This document shows positions 1 through 8,193 of a stretch of 64,000 nucleotides of DNA, one piece after another. The stretch lies in the NCBI RefSeq assembly GCF_023757625.1, contig NZ_JALGBZ010000002.1:62001-126000 (forward strand). The letters run 5' to 3'. Every line of letters starts with the position of its first letter. Position 1 is the stretch's first letter. Position numbers and translations under genes: made by a program. Below the pieces are notes generated by a model. The model ran no database searches, was not told the origin of the DNA, and saw nothing but the letters and a program-made list of their open reading frames with translations. The DNA is from Halomonas sp. S3-1-1. GTDB taxonomy: Bacteria; Pseudomonadota; Gammaproteobacteria; Pseudomonadales; Halomonadaceae.

Positions 1-258
1 TTGCTTGAAGCTGCACACATTGTTCCACATTCAAAAAAGGGTGGCTACGATCTGGATAATGGGCTTCTTTTAAGAAGCGATATACATAATCTTTTCGATT
101 TGAATTTATTATCGATTGATGGGGATGGGGTCTTACATGTCTCATCATTATGCCAAGGGTCAGAATATGAGAAATATAACCAAATAACAATACTAAAAGA
201 TATTTCAATGCTATTGAGGGTGAATTTAAACAATAGATTTAAGAAATTCAAGATTTAA
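1..258 (+). CDS. HNH endonuclease, C-terminal part (5' end outside window)
   Basis: This reading frame is open from the first base and runs 85 codons, so the TTG at base 1 is probably internal and the gene starts upstream. The protein contains AAH-x-V-P-H near residues 4-9, N-G-L-L near 20-23 and a distal H near residue 29 (S-D-I-H-N-L-F-D). That spacing is typical of HNH nuclease modules found in restriction, anti-phage and toxin proteins. Any specificity domain would lie upstream and cannot be seen. The DNA is far richer in A and T than the housekeeping genes further right, suggesting horizontal acquisition. A hairpin with a T-run follows at 294-315. I am fairly sure of the HNH fold and unsure of the biological role. 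Confidence 0.7.
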   Translation: MLEAAHIVPHSKKGGYDLDNGLLLRSDIHNLFDLNLLSIDGDGVLHVSSLCQGSEYEKYNQITILKDISMLLRVNLNNRFKKFKI

Positions 259-293
259 AATAAAGATTTTTAAAGAGGCGCTGCTGCACGGAT

Positions 294-315
294 AAAAAAG
301 TTGGCAACTTTTTTT
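294..315 (+). terminator. Likely rho-independent terminator after the HNH gene
   Basis: An inverted repeat of A-rich and T-rich arms (AAAAAAGTT, loop GGC, AACTTTTTT) ends in seven T residues. The stem is AT-rich and therefore weak, but its position 36 bases after the HNH stop fits a terminator that also isolates the next gene. Confidence 0.45.
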
Positions 316-370
316 GTCACAGAGCGCATCATTAATCTTTAAGCATTGACAATCTCAGTAAGGGTAAAAC

Positions 371-1006
371 ATGGAAATAATGAATATTCTGACTTTTGTT
401 TTGGTAGCCACGTTGCTAGTCGTTTCACCTGGCCCAAATGGCGTGTTGATAGCGAAAACGGTTCCCCTGTCTGGACGCAAGGCTGGTTTTGCTAACGTAT
501 GGGGATTTGTGGCGGCGTTCTATGTCCATGGGACTTTGTCTATATTTGGCATATCGGTTCTGCTTGTCCAGTCAGCTCACGCCTTTTTTGTCTTCAAACT
601 GCTGGGAGCTGGCTATCTATGTTGGATAGGGGTTAAGTCCCTATTGGCGGTTTGGAAAAATGACCAAACTGTTCCAGTGGCATTTGCTCAAGAAAGCAAA
701 AAGGTCATATCCATTCGCGGAGCATTCAATGAGGGTTTACTCACCAACGTGCTTAACCCCAAAGTATCCATGTTTTACTTGGCCGCTTTTCCACAGTTCC
801 TATCCATTGGTGAGAGTGCCTCTCAAGCATACTTTCTGGTTTCTGCACATGCGGCTATCAATTTAGTTTGGTTTTCTGCCTTGGTCTTATTGCTGTCTCA
901 GTTGAAAGGGCTAGCAAGTAGCGTTGGATTCACTAAATGGTTAAAGTCAGTCACTGGGAGCGTATTTATTGGTTTTGGTGCGAAATTGGCATTCTTAAAG
1001 CCTTAG
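371..1006 (+). CDS. LysE/RhtB family amino acid exporter
   Basis: This 211-residue membrane protein has the family layout of about six hydrophobic segments. The signature S-P-G-P-N is at residues 19-23, and the conserved N-P-K ahead of F-P-Q-F is at residues 129-131. LysE/RhtB proteins export amino acids or derivatives such as homoserine, threonine, lysine and leucine across the inner membrane. The substrate cannot be read from the sequence. The ATG at 371 is preceded by AAGGG with 6-base spacing; a second ATG nine bases on is also possible. Base composition is more AT-rich than the second LysE gene at 1681, so the two are not a recent tandem duplication and this copy may be acquired. Confidence 0.85.
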   Translation: MEIMNILTFVLVATLLVVSPGPNGVLIAKTVPLSGRKAGFANVWGFVAAFYVHGTLSIFGISVLLVQSAHAFFVFKLLGAGYLCWIGVKSLLAVWKNDQTVPVAFAQESKKVISIRGAFNEGLLTNVLNPKVSMFYLAAFPQFLSIGESASQAYFLVSAHAAINLVWFSALVLLLSQLKGLASSVGFTKWLKSVTGSVFIGFGAKLAFLKP

Positions 1007-1070
1007 AAGAAGGTCTAAAAAAGCATTGCAGCGGATGAGCCGTTAAGTGCGGCGTTATAGCGAACCAAAC

Positions 1071-1502
1071 ATGAAACTACTCATATTAACGATGACGCTG
1101 TTTCTCTCAGGCTGCGTTGTTTACCCCATCAACAAGACGCTTCAGCCCGAGGCCGAAATCCTCGTCACCGACGCGGAAGGAAAGCCCGTTCAGGATGCCT
1201 GGGTGTCTTTAATATCAAGCTCCTACCCGTATGGTCTTGAACAGATGAGAATGGGGGATAAAACCAATGATAGCGGCGAGGCGAGCTTTGCAGAAATAAA
1301 GGAGTGGCGCACGGAATCGCTGATGATTCACGGTGCAAGCGTGTTTTTTTGGAATTGGTGCGTCGTAAAAGCCGATTTTGAAACCCACACGACCATGTGG
1401 AGTAGTAGTGATGACTTTCAGGCCCAATACGACGTCACTCTTACGCTAGGGGAAAGCACGCCATGCCCAGAAGAGCTCAATAAGATTGGCCCCAGGCTCT
1501 AG
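1071..1502 (+). CDS. Small predicted lipoprotein, function unknown
   Basis: A 143-residue protein starting at the ATG at 1071, chosen because it begins a lipoprotein signal peptide: hydrophobic stretch then L-S-G-C with Cys15 as the lipidation site. The mature part contains a segment near residues 30-50 (I-L-V-T-D-A-E-G-K-P-V) that resembles the beta-sandwich repeats of carboxypeptidase-regulatory-like and Ig-like domains. No catalytic motif is visible. It probably sits anchored in the outer membrane facing the periplasm. It follows the first LysE gene by 64 bases, and that gap holds a possible integron-like site discussed in the findings. I do not recognise a named family. Confidence 0.65.
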   Translation: MKLLILTMTLFLSGCVVYPINKTLQPEAEILVTDAEGKPVQDAWVSLISSSYPYGLEQMRMGDKTNDSGEASFAEIKEWRTESLMIHGASVFFWNWCVVKADFETHTTMWSSSDDFQAQYDVTLTLGESTPCPEELNKIGPRL

Positions 1503-1680
1503 CACGTACAGTAAGGCTGAGCCAAGGGTAGGTGAAGCATAATGCCCATTGAGAGTCTTTCCGCCGCCGACATTTATTCCCTTGGCCAAGTCGTGAAGTT
1601 CTCACCGTAAGGCGGTAAAGTTATTGAATAGCACGGTGACACCGCCGCTTTAACAATAACACCGTCATGGGAAGCCCAAT

Positions 1681-2316
1681 ATGTTCGATTATACGGTTCT
1701 GCACTGGATGACATTCTTATCGGCCGCAGTGCTTCTGAATCTTTCGCCAGGGCCGGATATCGCGTTCATTCTGGGGCAGACACTTCGTAACGGTCGGCGG
1801 CAGGGGTTGGCGGCCATGCTGGGGATCTGGACAGGGGCAGGGGTGCATGTGGTCATGGCGGCGGCGGGGCTATCGGCCATTCTCGCCACGTCCGCGCTGG
1901 CGTTTTCCGTCGTCAAATGGCTGGGGGCTGCTTATTTGATATGGTTGGGTATCAAAATGTTGTTATCAAAAGGTGATTCCTTCGTCTCGAACGATCACGC
2001 CAGCACGCAGAGTAGCCGCTCCGTTTATTGGCAAGGCGTACTCGTCTCGGCGCTTAACCCCAAGGTGGCCATTTTCTTTTTCGCTTTCTTGCCCCAGTTT
2101 GTGGTGCCCGGTGCGGGGCCTAACGGCGCGCAGCTCTTTTTGCATGGTTGCCTCATCATCGTGGTCGCGGCGTTCATCGAGCCACCCCTAGTCCTGGCAG
2201 GCGCTCGGTTGGGGTCGTTTTTGAAGAAAAATCGCCAAGTGGGGCTTTGGATGGATCGAGGGCTCGGCACCTTGTTCGTTGCTTTGGGCGTAAAGCTTGC
2301 GACGAGCAGCCGATAG
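1681..2316 (+). CDS. LysE/RhtB family amino acid exporter (second copy)
   Basis: Another 211-residue exporter of the LysE/RhtB superfamily, with S-P-G-P-D at residues 22-26, N-P-K at 126-128 followed by F-L-P-Q-F, and about six membrane segments. It is only moderately similar to the protein at 371-1006 and has the GC-rich composition of the main chromosome, so it looks resident rather than imported. It is followed after 66 bases by an EamA permease on the same strand, so the two may be co-transcribed as a metabolite-export pair. The substrate is unknown. Confidence 0.87.
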   Translation: MFDYTVLHWMTFLSAAVLLNLSPGPDIAFILGQTLRNGRRQGLAAMLGIWTGAGVHVVMAAAGLSAILATSALAFSVVKWLGAAYLIWLGIKMLLSKGDSFVSNDHASTQSSRSVYWQGVLVSALNPKVAIFFFAFLPQFVVPGAGPNGAQLFLHGCLIIVVAAFIEPPLVLAGARLGSFLKKNRQVGLWMDRGLGTLFVALGVKLATSSR

Positions 2317-2382
2317 CTTCGTACAGTCTGGAACATCAGCTTTTCCTCACCACGCAGGTTGACCGCCCAAGGAGTCGAGGAC

Positions 2383-3228
2383 ATGAGCCCCGAAATCACC
2401 CTGATCGTTCTGCTCGCGGCGCTCTTCAACGCCAGTTGGAACGCCATCGTCAAAGTGAGCGGTGACCGAATCGCCGTCATGGCGGTGATCACGCTATTGG
2501 GAAGCTGCGTGTCCGCGCTCGCCTTGCCTTTCGTCACGCTCCCGGATCCGGCCAGTTGGCCGCTTCTGGGGCTGGCTATTCTGATTCATACCGCTTATCA
2601 CTTCTGCCTGCCCATGGCGTACCAGCATGGTGATTTCGGCCAGGTCTATCCCATCGCGCGCGGGTCGGCGCCGTTACTCGTCACTCTGGGCGCGGCCGCG
2701 TTCGCCGGCGAAATGCTGGGTATGCTACCGCTGCTGGGCGTTCTGTTTCTCGGGGTAGGGGTGATGTCGCTGGCTTTCGATGCGCGTACCGGCATCACGC
2801 GTAACCCGCGCGCCATCCTCCTGGCGTTGGGCACGGGCGCTTTGATCGCTTCCTACACGCTGGTGGGCGGTTTGGGGGCTCGGCAGGCGGGGTCGGTACT
2901 CGGCTTTGCGGTGCTTCTAACGCTTGGCAATGGCTTGCTGACGTTCGCGATTGCGTGGACATGGAAAGCCAGGGAAATAAAGAAGGTAATAGGCAGCCAC
3001 TTGGCACCCGCCATGGCGGGCGGTGGCATGCAGGTAGGCGCCTACTGGATCGTCATTTGGGCCATGGCCTACGCGCCCTTGGGCATGGTCTCGGCGCTGC
3101 GCGAAACCAGCGTGCTGTTCGCCGCGCTGATCTCCACCCTCATCTTGAAAGAAGGCTTTGGCGTGTGGCGATTCGTATCGTCCGGGCTGATCGCGTGCGG
3201 CATTGCGTTGACGCGTTATAAGCCGTAG
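2383..3228 (+). CDS. EamA/DMT superfamily permease
   Basis: A 281-residue, very hydrophobic protein with around ten predicted membrane helices arranged as two EamA repeats, ending in L-R-E-T-S-V-L-F-A-A and the E-G-F-G-V-W-R segment common in this superfamily. Members move metabolites, amino acids or nucleotide sugars across the inner membrane. The ATG at 2383 was preferred over an upstream in-frame TTG at 2359 because AAGGAG lies 10-15 bases before it. The gene lies just downstream of the LysE exporter. The substrate cannot be predicted. Confidence 0.85.
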   Translation: MSPEITLIVLLAALFNASWNAIVKVSGDRIAVMAVITLLGSCVSALALPFVTLPDPASWPLLGLAILIHTAYHFCLPMAYQHGDFGQVYPIARGSAPLLVTLGAAAFAGEMLGMLPLLGVLFLGVGVMSLAFDARTGITRNPRAILLALGTGALIASYTLVGGLGARQAGSVLGFAVLLTLGNGLLTFAIAWTWKAREIKKVIGSHLAPAMAGGGMQVGAYWIVIWAMAYAPLGMVSALRETSVLFAALISTLILKEGFGVWRFVSSGLIACGIALTRYKP

Positions 3229-3335
3229 CCACTGCCCATCCGTCGTAGGTCGAAAGATGATCTCCCTGGTATCGAATGTGAGAACATGGCGGTTGTGCCC
3301 GCTTGGCCAACACCTTATGTGCGTTTGGAGACAAC

Positions 3336-3752
3336 ATGAAAAAGTGGCTATTCATAGTGCTCGCTTCGCTGTCGCTTTCCACCGTGGCGGACGACGAGGC
3401 GCTCGATTGCAATAACGTAAGGAATACGCTCGAGACCAATCGGTGCGCGGCTCTCGAGTTAGAGGCCGCCGAAGAGGTACTTACCCATTATCTGGAAACG
3501 AGCGTTGAGGATAATGCGGATGACCCGGAGTTAGTCGAGGCTATCCAGACAGCTCAAAAGCAGTGGCAGGCGTATGCTGCCGCCCACTGCGGCGCGGTCT
3601 ATACCCAGTGGCGCGACGGCACCATTCGCGGCGTCATGGGCATTACGTGCCGTACCCGGTTAACGAAACAGCGAACGCACGACATTTGGCAAGACTTCCT
3701 GACCTATATGGACAGTACGCCGCCGGTGTTACCGGAACCCCCGGTCGAGTAA
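3336..3752 (+). CDS. LprI-like (DUF1311) secreted protein
   Basis: A 138-residue protein with an N-terminal signal peptide (basic M-K-K, hydrophobic core, cleavage probably near residue 18). The mature part has the spaced cysteines and the Q-K-Q-W-Q-A-Y-A-A-A-H-C then G-T-I-R-G-V-M pattern of the LprI/DUF1311 family, whose Mycobacterium member inhibits lysozyme. The protein is expected in the periplasm. The ATG at 3336 has GGAG a few bases upstream; an upstream in-frame ATG at 3303 would bury the signal peptide. Family membership is fairly clear, but lysozyme inhibition here is only an analogy. Confidence 0.75.
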   Translation: MKKWLFIVLASLSLSTVADDEALDCNNVRNTLETNRCAALELEAAEEVLTHYLETSVEDNADDPELVEAIQTAQKQWQAYAAAHCGAVYTQWRDGTIRGVMGITCRTRLTKQRTHDIWQDFLTYMDSTPPVLPEPPVE

Positions 3753-3842
3753 CGTCTCGATTCGTTACATGGTGCTACTGCCGTTACGCTCGATAGACAC
3801 TTACCATGCGGATCTTGAGTTTGATCGAGAAGAGGTTACCCA

Positions 3843-4496
3843 ATGCAGACGTTGAGAATTGACTTGGTATCCGATGTGGCCTGCCCGTGGTGCGCCATCG
3901 GCTACCGGCGCCTGGAACAAGCGCTGGAAACCTTGAAGGGCGAGATCGAGGTCGAACTTCACTGGCAGCCTTTTGAGCTCAACCGCGATATGCCGCCGGA
4001 GGGCGAGCCGATTCTGGAGCACCTGTGTCAAAAGTACGGCAAGGACGCCGCCAGCATGGAGCAGTCCCAGCGTGAGATCATGAAGGTTGCCGAAGAGCTC
4101 GGCTTGAATTTCCGTGGCGCGCTGGAGCGCCGGGCGAACAACACCTTCGCCGCCCACCGGGTACTGGCCTGGGCCGGAACTCAAAACCTTGAGACGCCCC
4201 TGCAGTTGGCCCTGTTCGATGCCTACTTCGGTGAGGCGAAAAATCCTGCCGACCCGCAGGTGTTACGCGAGAAGGCAAGCGAGGTAGGGCTTGACGGCGA
4301 CACCGCCGAAGCCATCGCTTGCTCTGATCAGTACGTGGACGAGGTTCGAGCGGCGCAGCAGCGGTTCATGGACGCCGGCGTCAACGCCGTTCCGGGGTTC
4401 ATCCTCGAGGGGCGCTACCTGATCGCCGGCGCCCAGCCCGCCGAGGTGCTGGCCGATGCGCTTCGCCAAGTGGCGGAAGAGAACGCTAACCGTTGA
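3843..4496 (+). CDS. DsbA-family oxidoreductase, FrnE-like
   Basis: This 217-residue protein has the thioredoxin-fold active site C-P-W-C at residues 14-17, directly after the first strand. The helical insertion and V-N-A-V-P-G-F cis-proline region near residue 180 are typical of the FrnE/2-hydroxychromene-2-carboxylate isomerase branch of the DsbA superfamily. There is no signal peptide, so unlike DsbA it should act in the cytoplasm, as a disulfide isomerase/oxidoreductase or a glutathione-dependent enzyme. It stands alone and is followed by a hairpin at 4539-4560. Confidence 0.85.
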   Translation: MQTLRIDLVSDVACPWCAIGYRRLEQALETLKGEIEVELHWQPFELNRDMPPEGEPILEHLCQKYGKDAASMEQSQREIMKVAEELGLNFRGALERRANNTFAAHRVLAWAGTQNLETPLQLALFDAYFGEAKNPADPQVLREKASEVGLDGDTAEAIACSDQYVDEVRAAQQRFMDAGVNAVPGFILEGRYLIAGAQPAEVLADALRQVAEENANR

Positions 4497-4538
4497 TGCT
4501 CGGTAGGCCTTGAAAAGAGTCGAGTAGGCGAGGAAAGG

Positions 4539-4560
4539 AGACGCCACTAGGGTGGCGTCT
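4539..4560 (+). terminator. Rho-independent terminator
   Basis: A perfect 9-bp stem AGACGCCAC/GTGGCGTCT with loop TAGG, followed by GTGATTTTT. The T-run is on the plus strand, so it most likely ends the FrnE-like gene; it also lies between two convergent genes. Confidence 0.7.
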
Positions 4561-4575
4561 GTGATTTTTCAGGCT

Positions 4576-5703
4576 TTACTCGCTCAGCCCCACCTTCGCC
4601 ATAAACGCCCGCGCGTGCACATCCACCGCCTTGATGGCGCTTACGACCTGCTGCGGCGTGAGCTCGTAGGCCAGGTTGTGGCTCGATTCGCCTTCCTTCA
4701 GCGCGGCCTCGGCGACGCGGTACAGGTCGTCATCGCTGGCGTCCTCGAGCTTCAGCGCTTTGAGCGTCACTGGCAGGCCCAGCGCCAGGTATAAATCCAG
4801 GTACTCTTCCAGCTCCGCCTGGGGCGTTTGATCCAGAATTAGCTGGGCGACGGTGCCAAACGCCACCTTCTCGCCGTGGGTCAGCTCGTGAATCTCGCCA
4901 TGAAGCGCGGTGAAACCGTTGTGGATTGCATGCGCCCCGGCCAGGCCGCCGCTTTCAAACCCCAGCCCGCTGAGTAGCGTGTTGGCTTCCACTACCGCCT
5001 CGAACGAGGGCGTGACGATCTGCGCCTGGTTGGCCTGGTAGGCGAGCATGGCGTGCTCGAAGAGAATCTCTTCGCACTTCTCGCCAATGGTCGCGCCCAG
5101 GAGCGTAGCCTTACCGCCGGCCATATTGTTGGCGTTGGCGCGAATGGCAGCGCGGGCCTCGACCCACGTGGCCAGCGCATCGGCAATACCGGAGGCCAGA
5201 AAGCGCGGCGGCGCCTTGCAGATGATGCCGGTATCCACCAGCACCAGGTCGGGGTTCTTGTTGTAGAAGCGGTAGGACTCGAACTCGCCGTCGTCGTTAT
5301 AGATGACCGACAGGGCGCTGGTGGGCGCGTCGGTAGAGGCGGTCGTCGGCAGCACGGCGCAGGCCGCGTCGAGTAGGTCGGCCACGCCCTTGGCGGTGTC
5401 GATCGTCTTGCCGCCGCCAAAGCCGATGACCACGTTGGCACGTTGCTCGCGCCCGAGCTTGACGATGCGCTCGATCTCGCGAGTGGAGGCTTCGCCTTCG
5501 AACACCACGCGCTCGAAGCTAACGTTTTCGCCCTGCAGGCTGTCGCTGAGCGCCTCGCCGGCGATATCCCACACCACGTCATCGGCGATCAGCAGCGCTT
5601 TCTTGCCGAGGGCGGCCACGTAGTGCCCGGCGCGCGCGGTGACGCCTTCGCCTTGCACGTAGCGGGCGGGGCTGATGAAGACTTTCTCGTTGGTCGCTTT
5701 CAT
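4576..5703 (-). CDS. gldA: Glycerol dehydrogenase (iron/zinc alcohol dehydrogenase family)
   Basis: A 375-residue protein of the GldA family, which oxidises glycerol to dihydroxyacetone with NAD+. The nucleotide-binding G-G-G-K-T is at residues 96-100 and A-S-T-D-A-P around 122-127. The three expected zinc ligands are visible as D175 (G-I-A-D-A-L-A-T-W), H258 (A-G-A-H-A-I-H-N) and H276 (L-T-H-G-E-K-V). Length matches E. coli GldA. It is monocistronic: its neighbours on both sides are separate units. Glycerol is a plausible carbon source in saline environments. Other vicinal diols could be the real substrate. Confidence 0.92.
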   Translation of the reverse strand: MKATNEKVFISPARYVQGEGVTARAGHYVAALGKKALLIADDVVWDIAGEALSDSLQGENVSFERVVFEGEASTREIERIVKLGREQRANVVIGFGGGKTIDTAKGVADLLDAACAVLPTTASTDAPTSALSVIYNDDGEFESYRFYNKNPDLVLVDTGIICKAPPRFLASGIADALATWVEARAAIRANANNMAGGKATLLGATIGEKCEEILFEHAMLAYQANQAQIVTPSFEAVVEANTLLSGLGFESGGLAGAHAIHNGFTALHGEIHELTHGEKVAFGTVAQLILDQTPQAELEEYLDLYLALGLPVTLKALKLEDASDDDLYRVAEAALKEGESSHNLAYELTPQQVVSAIKAVDVHARAFMAKVGLSE

Positions 5704-5826
5704 GACTGATCGCTCCTGTGCATCAATGATTGGCTGGCCCAGTGTAGACAGTGCCCAGGCCGAAACGCTCTAATTGATTCAACAAACGTATCAGTAGCGA
5801 CCGTTACCATGACCGGCGACAATAAA

Positions 5827-5849
5827 ATGCCCCGCGCAAGGCGGGGCAT
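5827..5849 (-). terminator. Rho-independent terminator of the MetX-like gene
   Basis: A perfect 9-bp stem (ATGCCCCGC/GCGGGGCAT) with a 5-nt loop. Read on the minus strand it is followed by TTTATT, and it lies 23 bases past the stop of the gene at 5872-7053. Confidence 0.8.
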
Positions 5850-5871
5850 CGTGGAATGGGGCAGGGTGAAG

Positions 5872-7053
5872 CTACTTCAGAAAGTCGCGCAGCAGATCAC
5901 TTGCCTGGTCGATGGCGAGCACGCCGTCCAGGTGGCCCTGATTGCCTTGAAGCGTTTCCAGCGTCACCTCGTTACCCGCCTGGCGGATCAACGCGGCGGT
6001 GCGGCGCACGCCTTCCGCGGAGAAGACCTGGTCGTCTTCGCTATAGAGCATCAGCGTCGGCGCCTGAATGTTAGCGAGCCCTTCATCTGCGGATTCGCCG
6101 CCGGCCTCGAACGTTTGGTTGGCGCGTACCAAGTACAGCAGGTGATTGGCATCGGCGGTGTGGGCGCGAACGCCAGACAGGTTGTCCAGCGTCTGCTCGA
6201 TCGCGTAGCGGGCGCCTAGCTCTTCAGCCGGGTCACGGTTTTCGTCCGCCCAATCGCGCGTGAAGGTGCGGTTCGCCCAGCGCCAGTGGCTGGCGTTGAG
6301 CGTGATCAGCGTGAGCGCCGCCTTGAGCCCATCAAGCGGCGGCTCGCCGTCGTAGTAGTCGCCTTCGTTCCAGTTCGCGTCCAGGCGGATGGGCGCCGCC
6401 CAGGTGTCGAGCATGGCGACCAGCCACGGGTCGGCGGCGCCGCTACCGATCACGGGCACCAGCCGCTCGACCCGCTCCGGGTAAACGCTGGCCCACTCGA
6501 TCGCCTGCAGCGCGCCCATGGAGGGGCCCATCACCGCGTATAGCGACTCGATCCCTTGGCTCTCCAGCAGCGCCCGCTGCACCTCGACGAAGTCGCGAAT
6601 CGTCACCACCGGGAAGTCCATGCCCCAAGGCTCGCCCGTCGCCGGGTTGATCGTGGCCGGGCCGGTCGTGATCACGTTCGGGTCATGGGCGTTGAGGTTG
6701 ACCAGCGTGTCGGATGAAATGATATAAAAACGATCGGTATCCAGCGGCTTGCCCGGGCCGATGATGGCGTCCCAGTAGCCCGGCAGCACGTCGCTTTCTT
6801 CGTAGCGGCCAGCGGCGTGGCTGGTGCCGGAGAAAAAATGCGTGATCAAAATGACGTTATCACGCGCCTCGTTGAGCTCGCCGTAGGCCTCCCAGCCCAC
6901 CCGAACGTTAGGAATCGTCTCGCCGCTTTGCGTGGTGAAGCGCTCGATCTCGAAGCTCTGTTTATCGACCAACCCGTCAAAGGCAAAAAGAGGCGTCGCG
7001 GTCATAAGGGCAAGGCTCGCTATCATCAGGGTGTGTCGGTGTAGGCGCGGCAT
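5872..7053 (-). CDS. Secreted alpha/beta hydrolase of the homoserine O-acetyltransferase (MetX) family
   Basis: A 393-residue alpha/beta-hydrolase related to MetX acyltransferases. The nucleophile elbow is G-P-S-M-G-A with Ser178, the acid is D340 or D341 (Y-S-E-D-D) and the histidine is H374 (Q-G-H-L-D). Unlike biosynthetic MetX it begins with a signal peptide (basic start, hydrophobic residues 10-23, cleavage near residue 24), so it should be exported to the periplasm. That argues against a role in methionine synthesis and for an esterase or acylase. A terminator follows at 5827-5849. Its fold is secure; its substrate is not known. Confidence 0.82.
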   Translation of the reverse strand: MPRLHRHTLMIASLALMTATPLFAFDGLVDKQSFEIERFTTQSGETIPNVRVGWEAYGELNEARDNVILITHFFSGTSHAAGRYEESDVLPGYWDAIIGPGKPLDTDRFYIISSDTLVNLNAHDPNVITTGPATINPATGEPWGMDFPVVTIRDFVEVQRALLESQGIESLYAVMGPSMGALQAIEWASVYPERVERLVPVIGSGAADPWLVAMLDTWAAPIRLDANWNEGDYYDGEPPLDGLKAALTLITLNASHWRWANRTFTRDWADENRDPAEELGARYAIEQTLDNLSGVRAHTADANHLLYLVRANQTFEAGGESADEGLANIQAPTLMLYSEDDQVFSAEGVRRTAALIRQAGNEVTLETLQGNQGHLDGVLAIDQASDLLRDFLK

Positions 7054-7215
7054 GGAGTCTCCCGGGGGTATTGTGATTGTTTTGGTGTGCGTGAGAGGAA
7101 GCTCTATTGAGCATAGTCTGGATCGAGAATAGTCTGGATTAAGAATGGCTGGGATTGAGAATGGTCAAACACCGAGTTTTTTAACCACACAAGCGCATCG
7201 GGAGCATAAGCGCCC

Positions 7216-8193
7216 ATGAACCTTCTGTTTCTCGGCACCTCCGCCGGCACGCCCACTAAAGAGCGCAATTTTTCCGGGCTGGCGCTTCGCGAGCGCACCG
7301 GCAAAGGCTGGTACCTGATCGACTGCGGCGAGGCCACCCAGCATCAGCTTCTGCACACGCCGCTGTCACTTCACGGGCTGCGTGCCATTCTGATTACTCA
7401 CGTGCATGGCGATCACTGCTACGGGCTGCCGGGGCTTTTGGCGAGCGCCTCGATGAACGGCCGCACCGCGCCGCTGACGATCATTGCCCCTCGAGCGATC
7501 GAGCGGTGGCTCATGGCCACCTGCGAGGCGACCCAGCTTCGGCTGTCATTCGAGATGACGTTTGTCTTCTCCGAGACGTTGCCCGAGGTCGAGTTCGACG
7601 CGCTGACGGTCGCCACGACCCGCCTCTCCCACGGGGTGGACTCTTACGCCTACCGCTTTACCGAAAAGCCGGCACCGGCGCTCGACACCGAAAAACTGAT
7701 CGAGCACGGCGTGCCGCGTGGCCCCTTGTGGGGGCAGCTTCATAAAGGCGAGGACATCGAGTGGCAGGGCGCAACGCTGAAAAGCGAGGCGTATTTAAAA
7801 CGCGAGCAGCCGCCAGCCAACATCGTCGTTGCTGGCGATAACGATCGCCCGGAACTGCTGGCCAGCGCCTGTAAAGGAGCCCAGGTGCTGGTGCACGAAG
7901 CCACCTACACCGCTGCGATGGCGGACAAGGCCGCCGAGGTGCGCCACTCTTACGCCCGGCAGGTCGCCGAGTTCGCCGAGGCCGCTGGGCTACCGCATCT
8001 GGTGCTCACCCACTTCAGCCCGCGCTATCAGTCTCGTGCGCAGCCTTCATCGTCGATCGAGGAGATCAGAACGGAGGCCGAGCGCGTGTACTCGGGCACG
8101 CTTGTTCTGGCGCGGGATTTTCTGGAACTCAGCCTCGACAAGGCCGGTAACCTCTCGGAAGTCGTGCCCGCAGATACCTTCAACGCCACTTGA
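7216..8193 (+). CDS. rnz: Ribonuclease Z (tRNase Z), metallo-beta-lactamase fold
   Basis: A 325-residue protein with the RNase Z start (L-F-L-G-T-S-A-G-T-P-T near residues 4-14) and the metal motif H62-x-H64-x-D66-H67 followed by G-L-P-G-L. Further ligand regions include V-V-A-G-D-N (about residue 213) and L-T-H-F-S-P-R-Y near the C-terminus. The enzyme cleaves 3' trailers from tRNA precursors. A related phosphodiesterase such as ElaC/RbN is the same family. It converges on the UbiF-like gene and their coding regions overlap by 14 bases. Confidence 0.9.
   Translation: MNLLFLGTSAGTPTKERNFSGLALRERTGKGWYLIDCGEATQHQLLHTPLSLHGLRAILITHVHGDHCYGLPGLLASASMNGRTAPLTIIAPRAIERWLMATCEATQLRLSFEMTFVFSETLPEVEFDALTVATTRLSHGVDSYAYRFTEKPAPALDTEKLIEHGVPRGPLWGQLHKGEDIEWQGATLKSEAYLKREQPPANIVVAGDNDRPELLASACKGAQVLVHEATYTAAMADKAAEVRHSYARQVAEFAEAAGLPHLVLTHFSPRYQSRAQPSSSIEEIRTEAERVYSGTLVLARDFLELSLDKAGNLSEVVPADTFNAT

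Noticed and set aside
371..2316. Tandem duplication of LysE genes
   Set aside because: The two proteins have equal length but are only moderately similar and differ in base composition, so they are independent family members.
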